Shown here in pieces: positions 30,501 through 41,260 of a DNA stretch of 49,005 nt. Position numbers and translations under genes: made by a program. Origin of the DNA: Nemertoderma westbladi (taxonomy: Eukaryota > Xenacoelomorpha > Nemertodermatida > Nemertodermatidae); contig JAUCBJ010001926.1 in the NCBI GenBank assembly GCA_032718475.1, positions 1 through 49,005 on the forward strand. The letters run 5' to 3'. Position 1 is the first letter of the stretch. Every line of letters begins with the position of its first letter. The notes beneath the pieces are model-generated. The model did not search any database. It saw only the letters and a program-made list of their open reading frames with translations, and was not told the origin of the DNA.

Positions 30501-33500
30501 CCTTGTTAACCCACCACTAACCCATTTACTCACCAGTGAATGCCTCACAGAATCCTTGTTTACCCACCACTAACCCATTTACTCTCCAGTGAATGCCTCA
30601 CAGAATCCTTGTTAACCAACCACTAACCCATTTACTCACCAGTGAATGCCTCACAGAATCCTTGTTAACCCACCACTAACCCATTTACTCTCCAGTGAAT
30701 TCCTCAGAGAATCCTTCTTAACCCACCATTAACCCATTTACTCACCAGTGAATGCCACACAGAATCCTTGTTAACCCACCATTAACCCATTTACTCACCA
30801 GTGAATGCCACACAGAATCCTTGTTAACCCACCACTAACCCATTTACTCTCCAGTGAATTCCTCAGAGAATCCTTCTTAACCCACCATTAACCCATTTAC
30901 TCACCAGTGAATTCCTCACACAATCCTTCTTAACCCACCATTAACCCATTTACTCACCAGTGAATGCCACACAGAATCCTTGTTAACCCACCACTAACCC
31001 ATTTACTCACCAGTGAATGCCTCACACAATCCTTCTTAACCCACCATTAACCCATTTACTCACCAGTGAATGCCTCACAGAATCCTTGTTAACCCACCAC
31101 TAACCCATTTACTATCCAGTGAATGCCTCACAGAATCCTTGTTAACCCACCACTAACCCATTTACTCACCAGTGAATGCCTCACAGAATCCTTGTTTACC
31201 CACCACTAACCCATTTACTCTCCAGTGAATGCCTCACAGAATCCTTGTTAACCCACCACTAACCCATTTACTCACCAGTGAATGCCTCACAGAATCCTTG
31301 TTAACCCACCACTAACCCATTTACTCACCAGTGAATGCCTCACAGAATCCTTGTTAACCCACCGCTAACCCATTTACTCACCAGTGAATGCCTCACAGAA
31401 TCCTTGTTTACCCACCACTAACCCATTTACTCTCCAGTGAATGCCTCACAGAATCCTTGTTTACCCACCACTAACCCATTTACTCTCCAGTGAATGCCTC
31501 ACAGAATCCTTGTTTACCCACCACTAACCCATTTACTCTCCAGTGAATGCCTCACACAATCCTTCTTAACCCACCATTAACCCATTTACTCACCAGTGAA
31601 TGCCTCACAGAATCCTTGTTAACCCACCACTAACCCATTTACTCACCAGTGAATGCCTCACAGAATCGTTGTTAACCCACCACTAACCCATTTACTCTCC
31701 AGTGAATGCCTCACAGAATCCTTGTTAACCCACCACTAACCCATTTACTATCCAGTGAATGCCTCACAGAATCCTTGTTAACCAACCACTAACCCATTTA
31801 CTCACCAGTGAATGCCTCACACAATCCTTCTTAACCCACCATTAACCCATTTACTCACCAGTGAATGCCTCACACAATCCTTCTTAACCCACCATTAACC
31901 CATTTACTCACCAGTGACTGCCTCACACAATCCTTGTTAACCCACCACTAACCCATTTACTCACCAGTGAATGCCTCGCAGAATCCTTGTTAACCCACCA
32001 CTAACCCATTTACTCTCCAGTGAATGCCTCACAGAATCCTTGTTAACCCACCACTAACCCATTTACTCTTCAGTGAATGCCTCACATAATCCTTGTTAAC
32101 CCACCACTAACCCATTTACTCACCAGTGAATGCCTCACAGAATCCTTGTTTACCCACCACTAACCCATTTACTCTCCAGTGAATGCCTCACAGAATCCTT
32201 GTTAACCCACCACTAACCCATTTACTCACCAGTGAATGCCTCACAGAATCCTTGTTAACCCACCACTAACCCATTTACTCACCAGTGAATGCCTCACAGA
32301 ATCCTTGTTAACCCACCGCTAACCCATTTACTCACCAGTGAATGCCTCACAGAATCCTTGTTAACCCACCACTAACCCATTTACTCACCAGTGAATGCCT
32401 CAAAGAATCCTTGTTAACCCACCACTAACCCATTTACTCACCAGTGAATGCCTCACAGAATCCTTGTTAACCCACCGCTAACCCATTTACTCACCAGTGA
32501 ATGCCTCACAGAATCCTTGTTTACCCACCACTAACCCATTTACTCTCCAGTGAATGCCTCACAGAATCCTTGTTTACCCACCACTAACCCATTTACTCTC
32601 CAGTGAATGCCTCACAGAATCCTTGTTTACCCACCACTAACCCATTTACTCTCCAGTGAATGCCTCACACAATCCTTCTTAACCCACCATTAACCCATTT
32701 ACTCACCAGTGAATGCCTCAGAGAATCCTTGTTAACCCACCACTAACCCATTTACTCACCAGTGAATGCCTCACAGAATCCTTGTTAACCCACCACTAAC
32801 CCATTTACTCTCCAGTGAATTCCTCAGAGAATCCTTCTTAACCCACCATTAACCCATTTACTCACCAGTGAATGCCTCACAGAATCCTTGTTAACCCACC
32901 ACTAACCCATTTACTATCCAGTGAATGCCTCACAGAATCCTTGTTAACCAACCACTAACCCATTTACTCACCAGTGAATGCCTCACACAATCCTTCTTAA
33001 CCCACCATTAACCCATTTACTCACCAGTGAATGCCTCACAGAATCCTTGTTAACCCACCACTAACCCATTTACTCACCAGTGAATGCCACACAGAATCCT
33101 TGTTAACCCACCACTAACCCATTTACTCACCAGTGAATGCCTCACACAATCCTTCTTAACCCACCATTAACCCATTTACTCACCAGTGAATGCCTCACAG
33201 AATCCTTGTTAACCCACCACTAACCCATTTACTATCCAGTGAATGCCTCACAGAATCCTTGTTAACCAACCACTAACCCATTTACTCACCAGTGAATGCC
33301 TCACACAATCCTTCTTAACCCACCATTAACCCATTTACTCACCAGTGAATTCCACACAGAATCCTTGTTAACCCACCACTAACCCATTTACTCACCAGTG
33401 AATGCCTCACACAATCCTTCTTAACCCACCATTAACCCATTTACTCACCAGTGAATGCCTCAGAGAATCCTTGTTAACCCACCACTAACCCATTTACTCA

Positions 33501-34924
33501 CCAGTGAATGCCTCACAAAATCCTTGTTAACCCACCACTAACCCATTTACTCTCCAGTGAATTCCTCAGAGAATCCTTCTTAACCCACCATTAACCCATT
33601 TACTCACCAGTGAATGCCTCACAGAATCCTTGTTAACCCACCACTAACCCATTTACTATCCAGTGAATGCCTCACAGAATCCTTGTTAACCAACCACTAA
33701 CCCATTTACTCACCAGTGAATGCCTCACACAATCCTTCTTAACCCACCATTAACCCATTTACTCACCAGTGAATGCCTCACAGAATCCTTGTTAACCCAC
33801 CACTAACCCATTTACTCACCAGTGAATGCCTCACAGAATCCTTGTTAACCCACCACTAACCCATTTACTCTCCAGTGAATTCCTCAGAGAATCCTTGTTA
33901 ACCAACCACTAACCCATTTACTCACCAGTGAATGCCTCACACAATCCTTCTTAACCCACCATTAACCCATTTACTCACCAGTGAATGCCTCACAGAATCC
34001 TTGTTAACCCACCACTAACCCATTTACTCACCAGTGAATGCCTCACAGAATCCTTGTTAACCCACCACTAACCCATTTACTCTCCAGTGAATTCCTCAGA
34101 GAATCCTTCTTAACCCACCATTAACCCATTTACTCACCAGTGAATGCCTCACAGAATCCTTGTTAACCCACCACTAACCCATTTACTATCCAGTGAATGC
34201 CTCACAGAATCCTTGTTAACCAACCACTAACCCATTTACTCACCAGTGAATGCCTCACAGAATCCTTGTTAACCCACCACTAACCCATTTACTCTCCAGT
34301 GCATGCCTCACAGAATCCTTGTTAACCCACCACTAACCCATTTACTCACCAGTGAATGCCTCACAGAATCCTTGTTAACCCACCTCTAACCCAGTTACTC
34401 ACCAGTGAATGCCACACAGAATCCTTGTTAACCAACCACTAACCCATTTACTCACCAGTGAATGCCTCACACAATCCGTGTTAACCCACCACTAACCCAT
34501 TTACTCTCCAGTGAATGCCTCACAGAATCCTTGTTAACCCACCGCTAACCCATTTACTCACCAGTGAATGCCTCACACAATCCTTGTTAACCCACCTCTA
34601 ACCCATTTACTCTCCAGTGAATGCCTCACAGAATCCTTGTTAACCCACCTCTAACCCATTTACTCTCCAGTGAATGCCTCACACAATCCTTGTTAACCCA
34701 CCACTAACCCATTTACTCTCCAGTGAATGCCTCACAGAATCCTTGTTAACCCACCGCTAACCCATTTACTCTCCAGTGAATGCCTCACAGAATCCTTGTT
34801 AACCAACCACTAACCCATTTACTCACCAGTGAATGCCTCACACAATCCTTGTTAACACACCTCTAACCCATTTACTCACCAGTGAATGCCTCACAGAATC
34901 CTTGTTAACCCACCGCTATCCCAT
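27580..34924 (+). repeat. 53-bp satellite array, about 138 copies, with higher-order structure
   Basis: The consensus begins AATCCTTGTTAACCCACC and ends CAGTGAATGCCTCACAG; nearly every unit is 53 bp. Recurrent variants are ACAATCCTTCTTAACC with CATTAACCC, TACTATCCAG, TACTCTCCAGTGAATTCCTC and TTAACCAACC. In 28200-29300 they recur in fixed order as a three-unit (159-bp) higher-order repeat, and longer blocks repeat at about 30.2-31.2 and 32.8-34.2 kb. First and last units are the most diverged. No gene lies inside. Confidence 0.97.
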
Positions 34925-35035
34925 AAATGTGTTATCCCCAGGTGATATTTTATCTACAATGTTTAAATTTTCCATTAAAAAGATATCATTAAAAATATAT
35001 TTATTATTAATTTCTAGTAAATTATTCATTTATAG

Positions 35036-35154
35036 ATTAAGCGTTCCGCAAAGAGAAACACAATTTTGTAAATTCAAAGAAGGAACTGGAACTTGATGAG
35101 GTTATGATTCAACATTTAAAAACTCCAGTTGGTCACCACAAACTCAATAACTAA
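35036..35154 (+). ncRNA. Candidate non-coding exon 1 of a spliced transcript
   Basis: Bounded by a plausible acceptor (TTTATAG) and a good donor (AAA/GTAAGTAT). No long open frame. It is one of a series of exon-like segments downstream of the satellite. Confidence 0.3.
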
Positions 35155-35228
35155 AGTAAGTATAACAGCTGGGCAGTGGGCATAAACAATATAGAATTCC
35201 TCACTTTCTTGTCTTTATTTTACATGGT

Positions 35229-35297
35229 AGTTTACTGCCATAGGTTACTGCCATAGGTTACTGCCATAGGTTACTGCCATAGGTTACTGCCATAGGT
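35229..35297 (+). repeat. 13-bp tandem repeat, about 5 copies
   Basis: Unit GGTTACTGCCATA, in a probable intron. Confidence 0.9.
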
Positions 35298-35418
35298 TTC
35301 TGATATTAAAGCAGTTTAGTGTTTATTAAGTTATACAGTTTTTGTTAAGCTGATGTGTTAGTTTAGCTAATTCATTTTCAATATGAAATTATAAAATTTA
35401 ATTTTTGTTATATTTCAG

Positions 35419-35554
35419 CGTACATTCTAGAAGATTTCACAAACTTCAAACTACTGTGAAATTTACTTAAAATCTCAGAAAGACACAGCTAGTCAGCTAG
35501 ACATATATTATATGACACCCTACCTATATGGAGTTGCAGGATCGATATATTAAG
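35419..35554 (+). ncRNA. Candidate non-coding exon 2
   Basis: Acceptor TGTTATATTTCAG and donor ATTAAG/GTGAGTTAC. Stops occur in all three frames. Confidence 0.4.
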
Positions 35555-35752
35555 GTGAGTTACATTGAGTTGAAAAACCTCCAGAACAATTTCTCTCAAA
35601 GATTGACTCGGTTTATAACGTTGGAAATGCTTCGGATAAAAATTAAAAATATTAAATTTAGATGAGTGAAAAATGAACTCGTCAGATTCATTGTTAGCTA
35701 AGATAATAAATTGTTAATAAAAAATAACAATATTTTTCGGTTTATATTTCAG

Positions 35753-35871
35753 TATTTCAGAAGTATCACCTCTTGTTTTATAAATCTGCAACTTCAATCC
35801 AACTCAGACAGTTTAGATTGCGATGGCTTAGACACACAATATACCAACATTTATATATTATATATATTAAG
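35753..35871 (+). ncRNA. Candidate non-coding exon 3, donor at the head of the 17-bp array
   Basis: Acceptor GTTTATATTTCAG and donor ATTAAG/GTGAGTTAC, the same donor context as candidate exon 2. The 17-bp array begins exactly at this donor. Confidence 0.4.
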
Positions 35872-36900
35872 GTGAGTTACAGGGCCAGGTGAGTTACAGG
35901 GCCAGGTTAGTTACAGGGCCAGGTGAGTTAAAGTGCCAGGTGATACAGGGCCAGGTGAGTTAAAGGGCCAGGTTAGTTACAGGGCCAGGTGAGTTAAAGT
36001 GCCAGGTGATACAGGGCCAGGTGAGTTAAAGGGCCAGGTTAGTTACAGGGCCAGGTGAGTTAAAGGGCCAGGTGAGTTAAAGGGCCAGGTTAGTTACAGG
36101 GCCAGGTGAGTAAAAGGGCCAGGTGAGTTACAGGACCAGATGAGTTACAGGGCCAGGTGAGTTACAGGCCCAGGTGAGTTACAGGGCCAGGTGAGTTACA
36201 GGCCCAGGTGAGTTACAGGGGAAGGTGAGTTACAGGGCCAGGTGAGTTACAGGGCCAGGTGAGTTACAGGGCCAGGTGAGTTACAGGGACAGGTGAGTTA
36301 CAGGGCCAGGTGAATTACAGGGCCAGGTGAGTTACAGGGCCAGGTGAGTTACAGGGACAGGTGAGTTACAGGGCCAGGTTAGTTACAGGGCCAGGTGAGT
36401 TACAGGGCCAGGTGAATTACAGGGCCAGGTGAGTTACAGGGCCAGGTGAGTTACAGGGCCAGGTGAGTTACAGGGCCAGGTTAGTTACAGGGTCAGGTAA
36501 GTTAAAGGGTCAGGTGAGTTACAGGGCCAGGTTAGTTACAGGGCCAGGTTAGTTACAGGGTCAGGTTAGTTACAGGGCCAGGTGAGTTACAAGGCCAGGT
36601 GAGTTACAGGGTCAGGTGAGATACAGGGCCAGGTGAATTACAGGGCCAGGTGAGTTACAGGGCCAGGTGAGTTACAGGGCCAGGTGAGTTACAGGGTCAG
36701 GTTAGTTACAGGGCCAGGTGAGTTACAGGGCCAGGTGAGTTACAGGGTCAGGTGAGATACAGGGCCAGGTGAGTTACAGGGCCAGGTGAGTTACAGGGCC
36801 AGGTGAGTTACAGGGCCAGGTGAGTTACAGGGACAGGTGAGTTACAGGGCCAGGTGAGTTACAGGGTCAGGTGAGTTACAGGGCTAGGTGAGTTACAGGG
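35871..36900 (+). repeat. 17-bp tandem array, about 60 copies of a splice-donor-like unit
   Basis: The unit GGTGAGTTACAGGGCCA contains, across each junction, CAGGTGAGT (the U1-complementary 5' splice-site consensus) and TTACAG (acceptor-like). Variants (GGTTAGT, GGTGAAT, GGTCAGG, GGGACAG) are scattered. The array probably grew from the first 17 bp of the intron in which it lies. The next acceptor is TTATTTACAG at 37036. Confidence 0.95.
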
Positions 36901-37036
36901 ATAATAGTTATAACTAATTTTGGTTTTCAGTCAGGAAGAAAATGTCTCCATTTAGAATTTTAGAAATGCCCTTTAAAATTATTATTTTAATAAAATAAGA
37001 ATTTTATATGGAACTATTTTATTTTTTTATTTACAG

Positions 37037-38654
37037 AATAACCGCTAATCAAACAAGAAACACGATTAGGGAAAGAATAAAACAGAATATGTAATATTGG
37101 AATATATCAGGGTATATAAGATACACTTTTTACATGGCGTCAACAGAAGAGAAACAATTATAACACCTTAATAAAGTAATCCAACCCTACAGACAGTAGG
37201 ACCAGTTCGGAAGTTGTTAACTCAAACTCTCCTAGTATTTCACACAAATCAGATTAAATTATTGAATAATAGCAGTTCAATTCCGTATCTTAGAGAAAGT
37301 TTATTTAATAGTATTAATGTTGAGTCCCAACATTATTATGGATATGTTTATGAAATTAATATTATGGCAATTTAACTAAATGTTTTATAAGATAAATAAA
37401 ACATAGATATAATTTGTTTTTTCCATAGGGAGAGCTCGCAATGTTCACTAAAATTAGATCTAAAATAATTAATTTATATCAGATATTAATACATATAAAT
37501 GATATAAATTTCCCTTAATTGATTTCCATTTTAATTCATTTTTCGGTCGATTTTAATCGCATATTATTTATTATCTGTATTGAGTATTCGAATCCCTTTG
37601 GTAGACACAAACCCAGAATATCCACTGATAAATAGTTTTAATTATTGCTCGGAGGTTGCCATTGGTTATATTTTTAACCAATCGGGCATTTGACCAATAA
37701 TTGGTTTACAATGAGTGTAATGGTGTTGGTTCCCATTCAGAACTACTATAATGTTTGTTTATCTAATCTATTCTAATTATCTCGGTCCCACTGTGGCTGG
37801 TTGTGGTTTCCCTAAAGTTACCCGACAACCCTATGTCATTGTACGTCCGTCCGTGTTACTAAACTATCAACTCTGTTTGGACAATCGCACTCCATTCTGC
37901 ACCCAAAAACACCAGTTCAGCTATTTATATCCTTATATGGAATATATTTAGCATTAATTACAGTGGATTGGTTACAGACTAGCTCAGTAAAAGGGTCTGT
38001 ATTGGATACACAAGGTTCGAACTCAATACTACATCATCTAAAATTCGTTTTTATTAATTAACTGTAAATTACCCGAACAGTTTTGCTATTGTTTTATTTT
38101 ATTGCAAGCCCAGTTTGTTGTAAGTGGCATTTAGACATCAACAACATTATTGTGGACTCTCCTTATTAATTACTAGAAACTTTATTAATTGAAACAGCAG
38201 GGCAATTGATGATAATTTGATTATGTAAATATGAAATTATGATATATATATGGTATATACGCCTAATATATTATTAGTGATTTAATAAATATAACTACAT
38301 ACCTTCACTATAAATTAATTGTATCGATTTGTTTTCAGTTTTTTGTTTGATTGATTGTTTGGTTGATTTGTTTTTTGTGAACCTTTACATTGATTAATTT
38401 GTATTTAATTTAACTTACGATATTGGGTTTGGTATAGTTTGGTTTTTAATAATATTGTAGCAAGCAGAGTAAACATTTTCATGTTTTAAAATTCCTTTAA
38501 TTTGATTCCGAATTCTAGAAATCATCCAATACAATCAGATATAGGGCACTAACTGGACAACTTTATGAGATCGTTGGTACAAAAGCCGCCCATCTCACTC
38601 AGGCAGAAGAGGTAACAAATTCTGGTATAGTTTGGGTTTATTGTGGAATTTACG
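37037..38654. other. Non-coding region; possible terminal exon at its start
   Basis: Follows acceptor TTTTTTTATTTACAG. An AATAAA lies about 40 bp further on, so a short last exon is possible. The rest is AT-rich with no supported gene; the small frame at 37751-37951 has no recognisable features. Confidence 0.35.
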
Positions 38655-39258
38655 TATTATTATTACTACGATGGGCATGCTGCATTGCAGCTGCATTATA
38701 TATATGTATATTACATATATATTAAGAATGCTGTGCCGGCTTGTCGACAAAATTGCGCCGCCACAACTCCCTATCACCCATGACATTTGCTAGATCATCC
38801 GCATCATCTAGGCCAGTGTCCTTTAAGATGCGTCTCAAGAAAGTCATGGGCTGTCCACCATGCTTATTCACTCCATGAGCCCACCATGGACTCCCATATA
38901 AGAGTACTGGTACTACTGCAGCCATAAATAATCGAATCTTAAGGTTCCGTTATATTCTATGGGACTTCCAAATCCTGGACAGACTATTTAACGCTGCCCA
39001 TGCCTTCCTCTTACGTATCCGAAGGTCTGACTTTCTGATCCATGATGCCTAGTAGCAGAAGTCATCCACGTGCTCAAGAAAGCCGTCCCTAGAGCTTATG
39101 CCCTTACGATCAGACATTTCTTGAGGGCTGTCTAGGTTGACTGTCATGATTTTGGTCTTCTTGGAGTTTACAAAAAGACCAACTCTAGAAGCAACATACT
39201 CCAATGAGCAGAGGAGCCTTTGGGCTCCCTCTAAAGATTCTGATTTAGATCAGTAAAG
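38655..39258 (-). mobile_element. Non-LTR retrotransposon fragment, 3' part, decayed
   Basis: Minus-strand match to the 3' third of the element at 41261-44970. It includes GVNKHGGQPMTFLRRILKDTGL, PVLLYGSP and the region before them, but lacks a segment between the two, and a TA-rich insertion splits the tail. Not functional. Confidence 0.85.
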
Positions 39259-40404
39259 TACATATTATTAATATAATTGGAGACTTTCGATAAAGGGAAC
39301 CAAATATTTTAATGAAAATATATCATTCTATAGAATTAACCAATAATTGACTATAGCTATGTTTAAGAAGTTCAGTTGTAAAATGCAATGTTATGTAGTT
39401 TATTCCTGTCCTGATTCATGTACAAGTATACACGGTTGATGAATCATTATCATCACATGGCTCGGACCTCGTATATAACCGATCTTCAATATATTGAGAA
39501 GTCTTCACGGCTATTCTGACATGCGATACGTAACTTATTCGTAAATTTTTTACCGAAAACGTCCCATATACATACCTGTAAAAGTTTAGGATCAGGATCA
39601 GACTATTAAGTACAGACTCATTGGCTTGGCCCCTGTTCAGAATAACTTATATAGAGAATAATAATAATTGACTATTCCATAGAGATAAAGAAATAAAATA
39701 AAGTAAAGAAATATCAAACAACTTATTTACATAAACCAGTATTGGATTGATATTGGATTTAACTTTTGTTTTGACGCCTTGCAGGCATTGGAGTTGCGAG
39801 TTGCAATAACTTTTGATTGTCTTAATGAATTTTGCTTAATTTACTTACAAACCTTTTATATTTCGATGCTCTTTCAACTCCAGTAATAATAAATTCCACT
39901 AAAATATTTTCACATACCCGGGCGAAAAAGTAGCAATTAAAGAATAATAATTATTTATTATATGGGAAAAAAAGATTTATTTACCGAGCGTCAGCGAGGT
40001 TAATAAATGGTCGAGAGAATATTGAAAAAAAATGTTCTACGTTTTTTCCCATGTAATACGTAATTTTATTCTTAAATTGGTACTTTTTTGTTGCTTAAAT
40101 TCTTTAATAAAACATACAGCGATATAGTGGTACAAAATAAATTGAACTGCAGTATTTTACTATATTGCTTTCATAGTTACTGCAATTCCAATTACTGTAC
40201 TCTTCAACTCCTGGTGCTGCCTTAGGCCACGTTCACACTACCGAGTCAAAGTCAAAGTCAAAAGACAAAATGTACAAAAAATAACAAGAAATTAATTTTT
40301 TTCTTATGTATTATACTGTAAATTACTAACGAGCTGACACGCCGTCTTCAGGGAGTGGAGTTTCAAAATGAATGTTATTGTAAATTATAGGGTCTACGTT
40401 CCCT
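39259..40404. other. AT-rich region with dispersed repeats, no gene
   Basis: 39740-39955 is a diverged direct copy of 40405-40680 (shared GCAATAACTTTTGA, ACAAACCTTTT, and GCGAAAAAGTA-CAATT). 39923-39974 and 40036-40092 are inverted arms (AAAAGTA-CAATT and ATGGGAAAAAA) of a small hairpin repeat. Confidence 0.65.
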
Positions 40405-40680
40405 TGTGATCCAATATTGGATATTGAGTCCAATTTTGGAGTTCGCCTTGCAGACACTAAAGTTGCAATTGCAATAACTTTTGAGTGCGTGCATGGATTT
40501 TGCTCAAATTATGTGCAAACCTTTTCTACGTCAATGATCTTTGTACACATTTAATAAAAATTAAGAAATTACACCAAAAATATTTTATTTTACTTTTTTC
40601 TCTAGGGAAAAAAAGTGCAACTTTTTCTCCCGATTTTGGTCTAAATTCGAGCGAAAAAGTAACAATTTAAGAATAAAAGC
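40405..40680 (+). repeat. Dispersed repeat, second copy of 39740-39955
   Basis: Direct diverged copy. Its end (GCGAAAAAGTAACAATTTAAG) runs into the 153-bp duplication at 40662. Confidence 0.65.
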
Positions 40681-40814
40681 ATTTATTTTGTCTTCTTAGT
40701 AATCCAATTTAATTTAATACAATAATAAATACAATAATATAAATTAATATATAATAACTAACAATCTATAAAACTAGTAGAAAAAAGAAACTTAATATAC
40801 CACCATGCTCGAAA
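40662..40814 (+). repeat. 153-bp direct repeat, copy 1 (source)
   Basis: Identical, as read by eye, to 41108-41260. It is upstream of the older inverted LINE fragment. Confidence 0.92.
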
Positions 40815-40867
40815 CTTCACCAATTAAGTAACAATTAATTTCTAGAACACGTCATTCTCTATTGACT

Positions 40868-41098
40868 ACTACTACTACTATGATCGGCATGCTGCATTGC
40901 AGCTGCATTTTTAAGAATGCTGTGCCGGCTTGTCAACAAAATTGCACCGCCACAACTCCCTATCACCCATGACATTTGCTAGATCATCCGCATCTTTAAG
41001 GCCAGTGTCATTTAAGATGCGTCTCAAGAAAGTCATGGGCTGTCCACCATGCTTATTCACTCCATGAGGCTGCCAAAGTACAAGATTATGCACTGGTC
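40868..41098 (-). mobile_element. Older inverted LINE fragment, first part
   Basis: Complement of the 3' end of the element at 41261-44970 (source 44741 to about 44965), with a TACTACTAC tail at its left. It is interrupted at CTGGTC (41093-41098) and resumes at 44971. Confidence 0.9.
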
Positions 41099-41107
41099 AC
41101 TGATTAT

Positions 41108-41260
41108 ACAATTTAAGAATAAAAGCATTTATTTTGTCTTCTTAGTAATCCAATTTAATTTAATACAATAATAAATACAATAATATAAATTAATATATAA
41201 TAACTAACAATCTATAAAACTAGTAGAAAAAAGAAACTTAATATACCACCATGCTCGAAA
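41108..41260 (+). repeat. 153-bp direct repeat, copy 2, at the 5' junction of the LINE
   Basis: Perfect copy of 40662-40814. It lies between the interrupted old fragment (plus 9 extra bases) and the first base of the LINE. Confidence 0.92.

Noticed and set aside
27580-34924. CRISPR-like array or telomeric repeat
   Set aside because: Units are contiguous 53-mers without spacers, and the TAACCC motif occurs once per unit, not as a telomeric run. It is a eukaryotic satellite.
34833-35096. 87-codon frame at the end of the satellite
   Set aside because: Half of it is satellite sequence and the rest is AT-rich; no recognisable protein features.
37751-37951. 66-codon frame as a gene
   Set aside because: No domain, no homology I recognise, and a length expected by chance.
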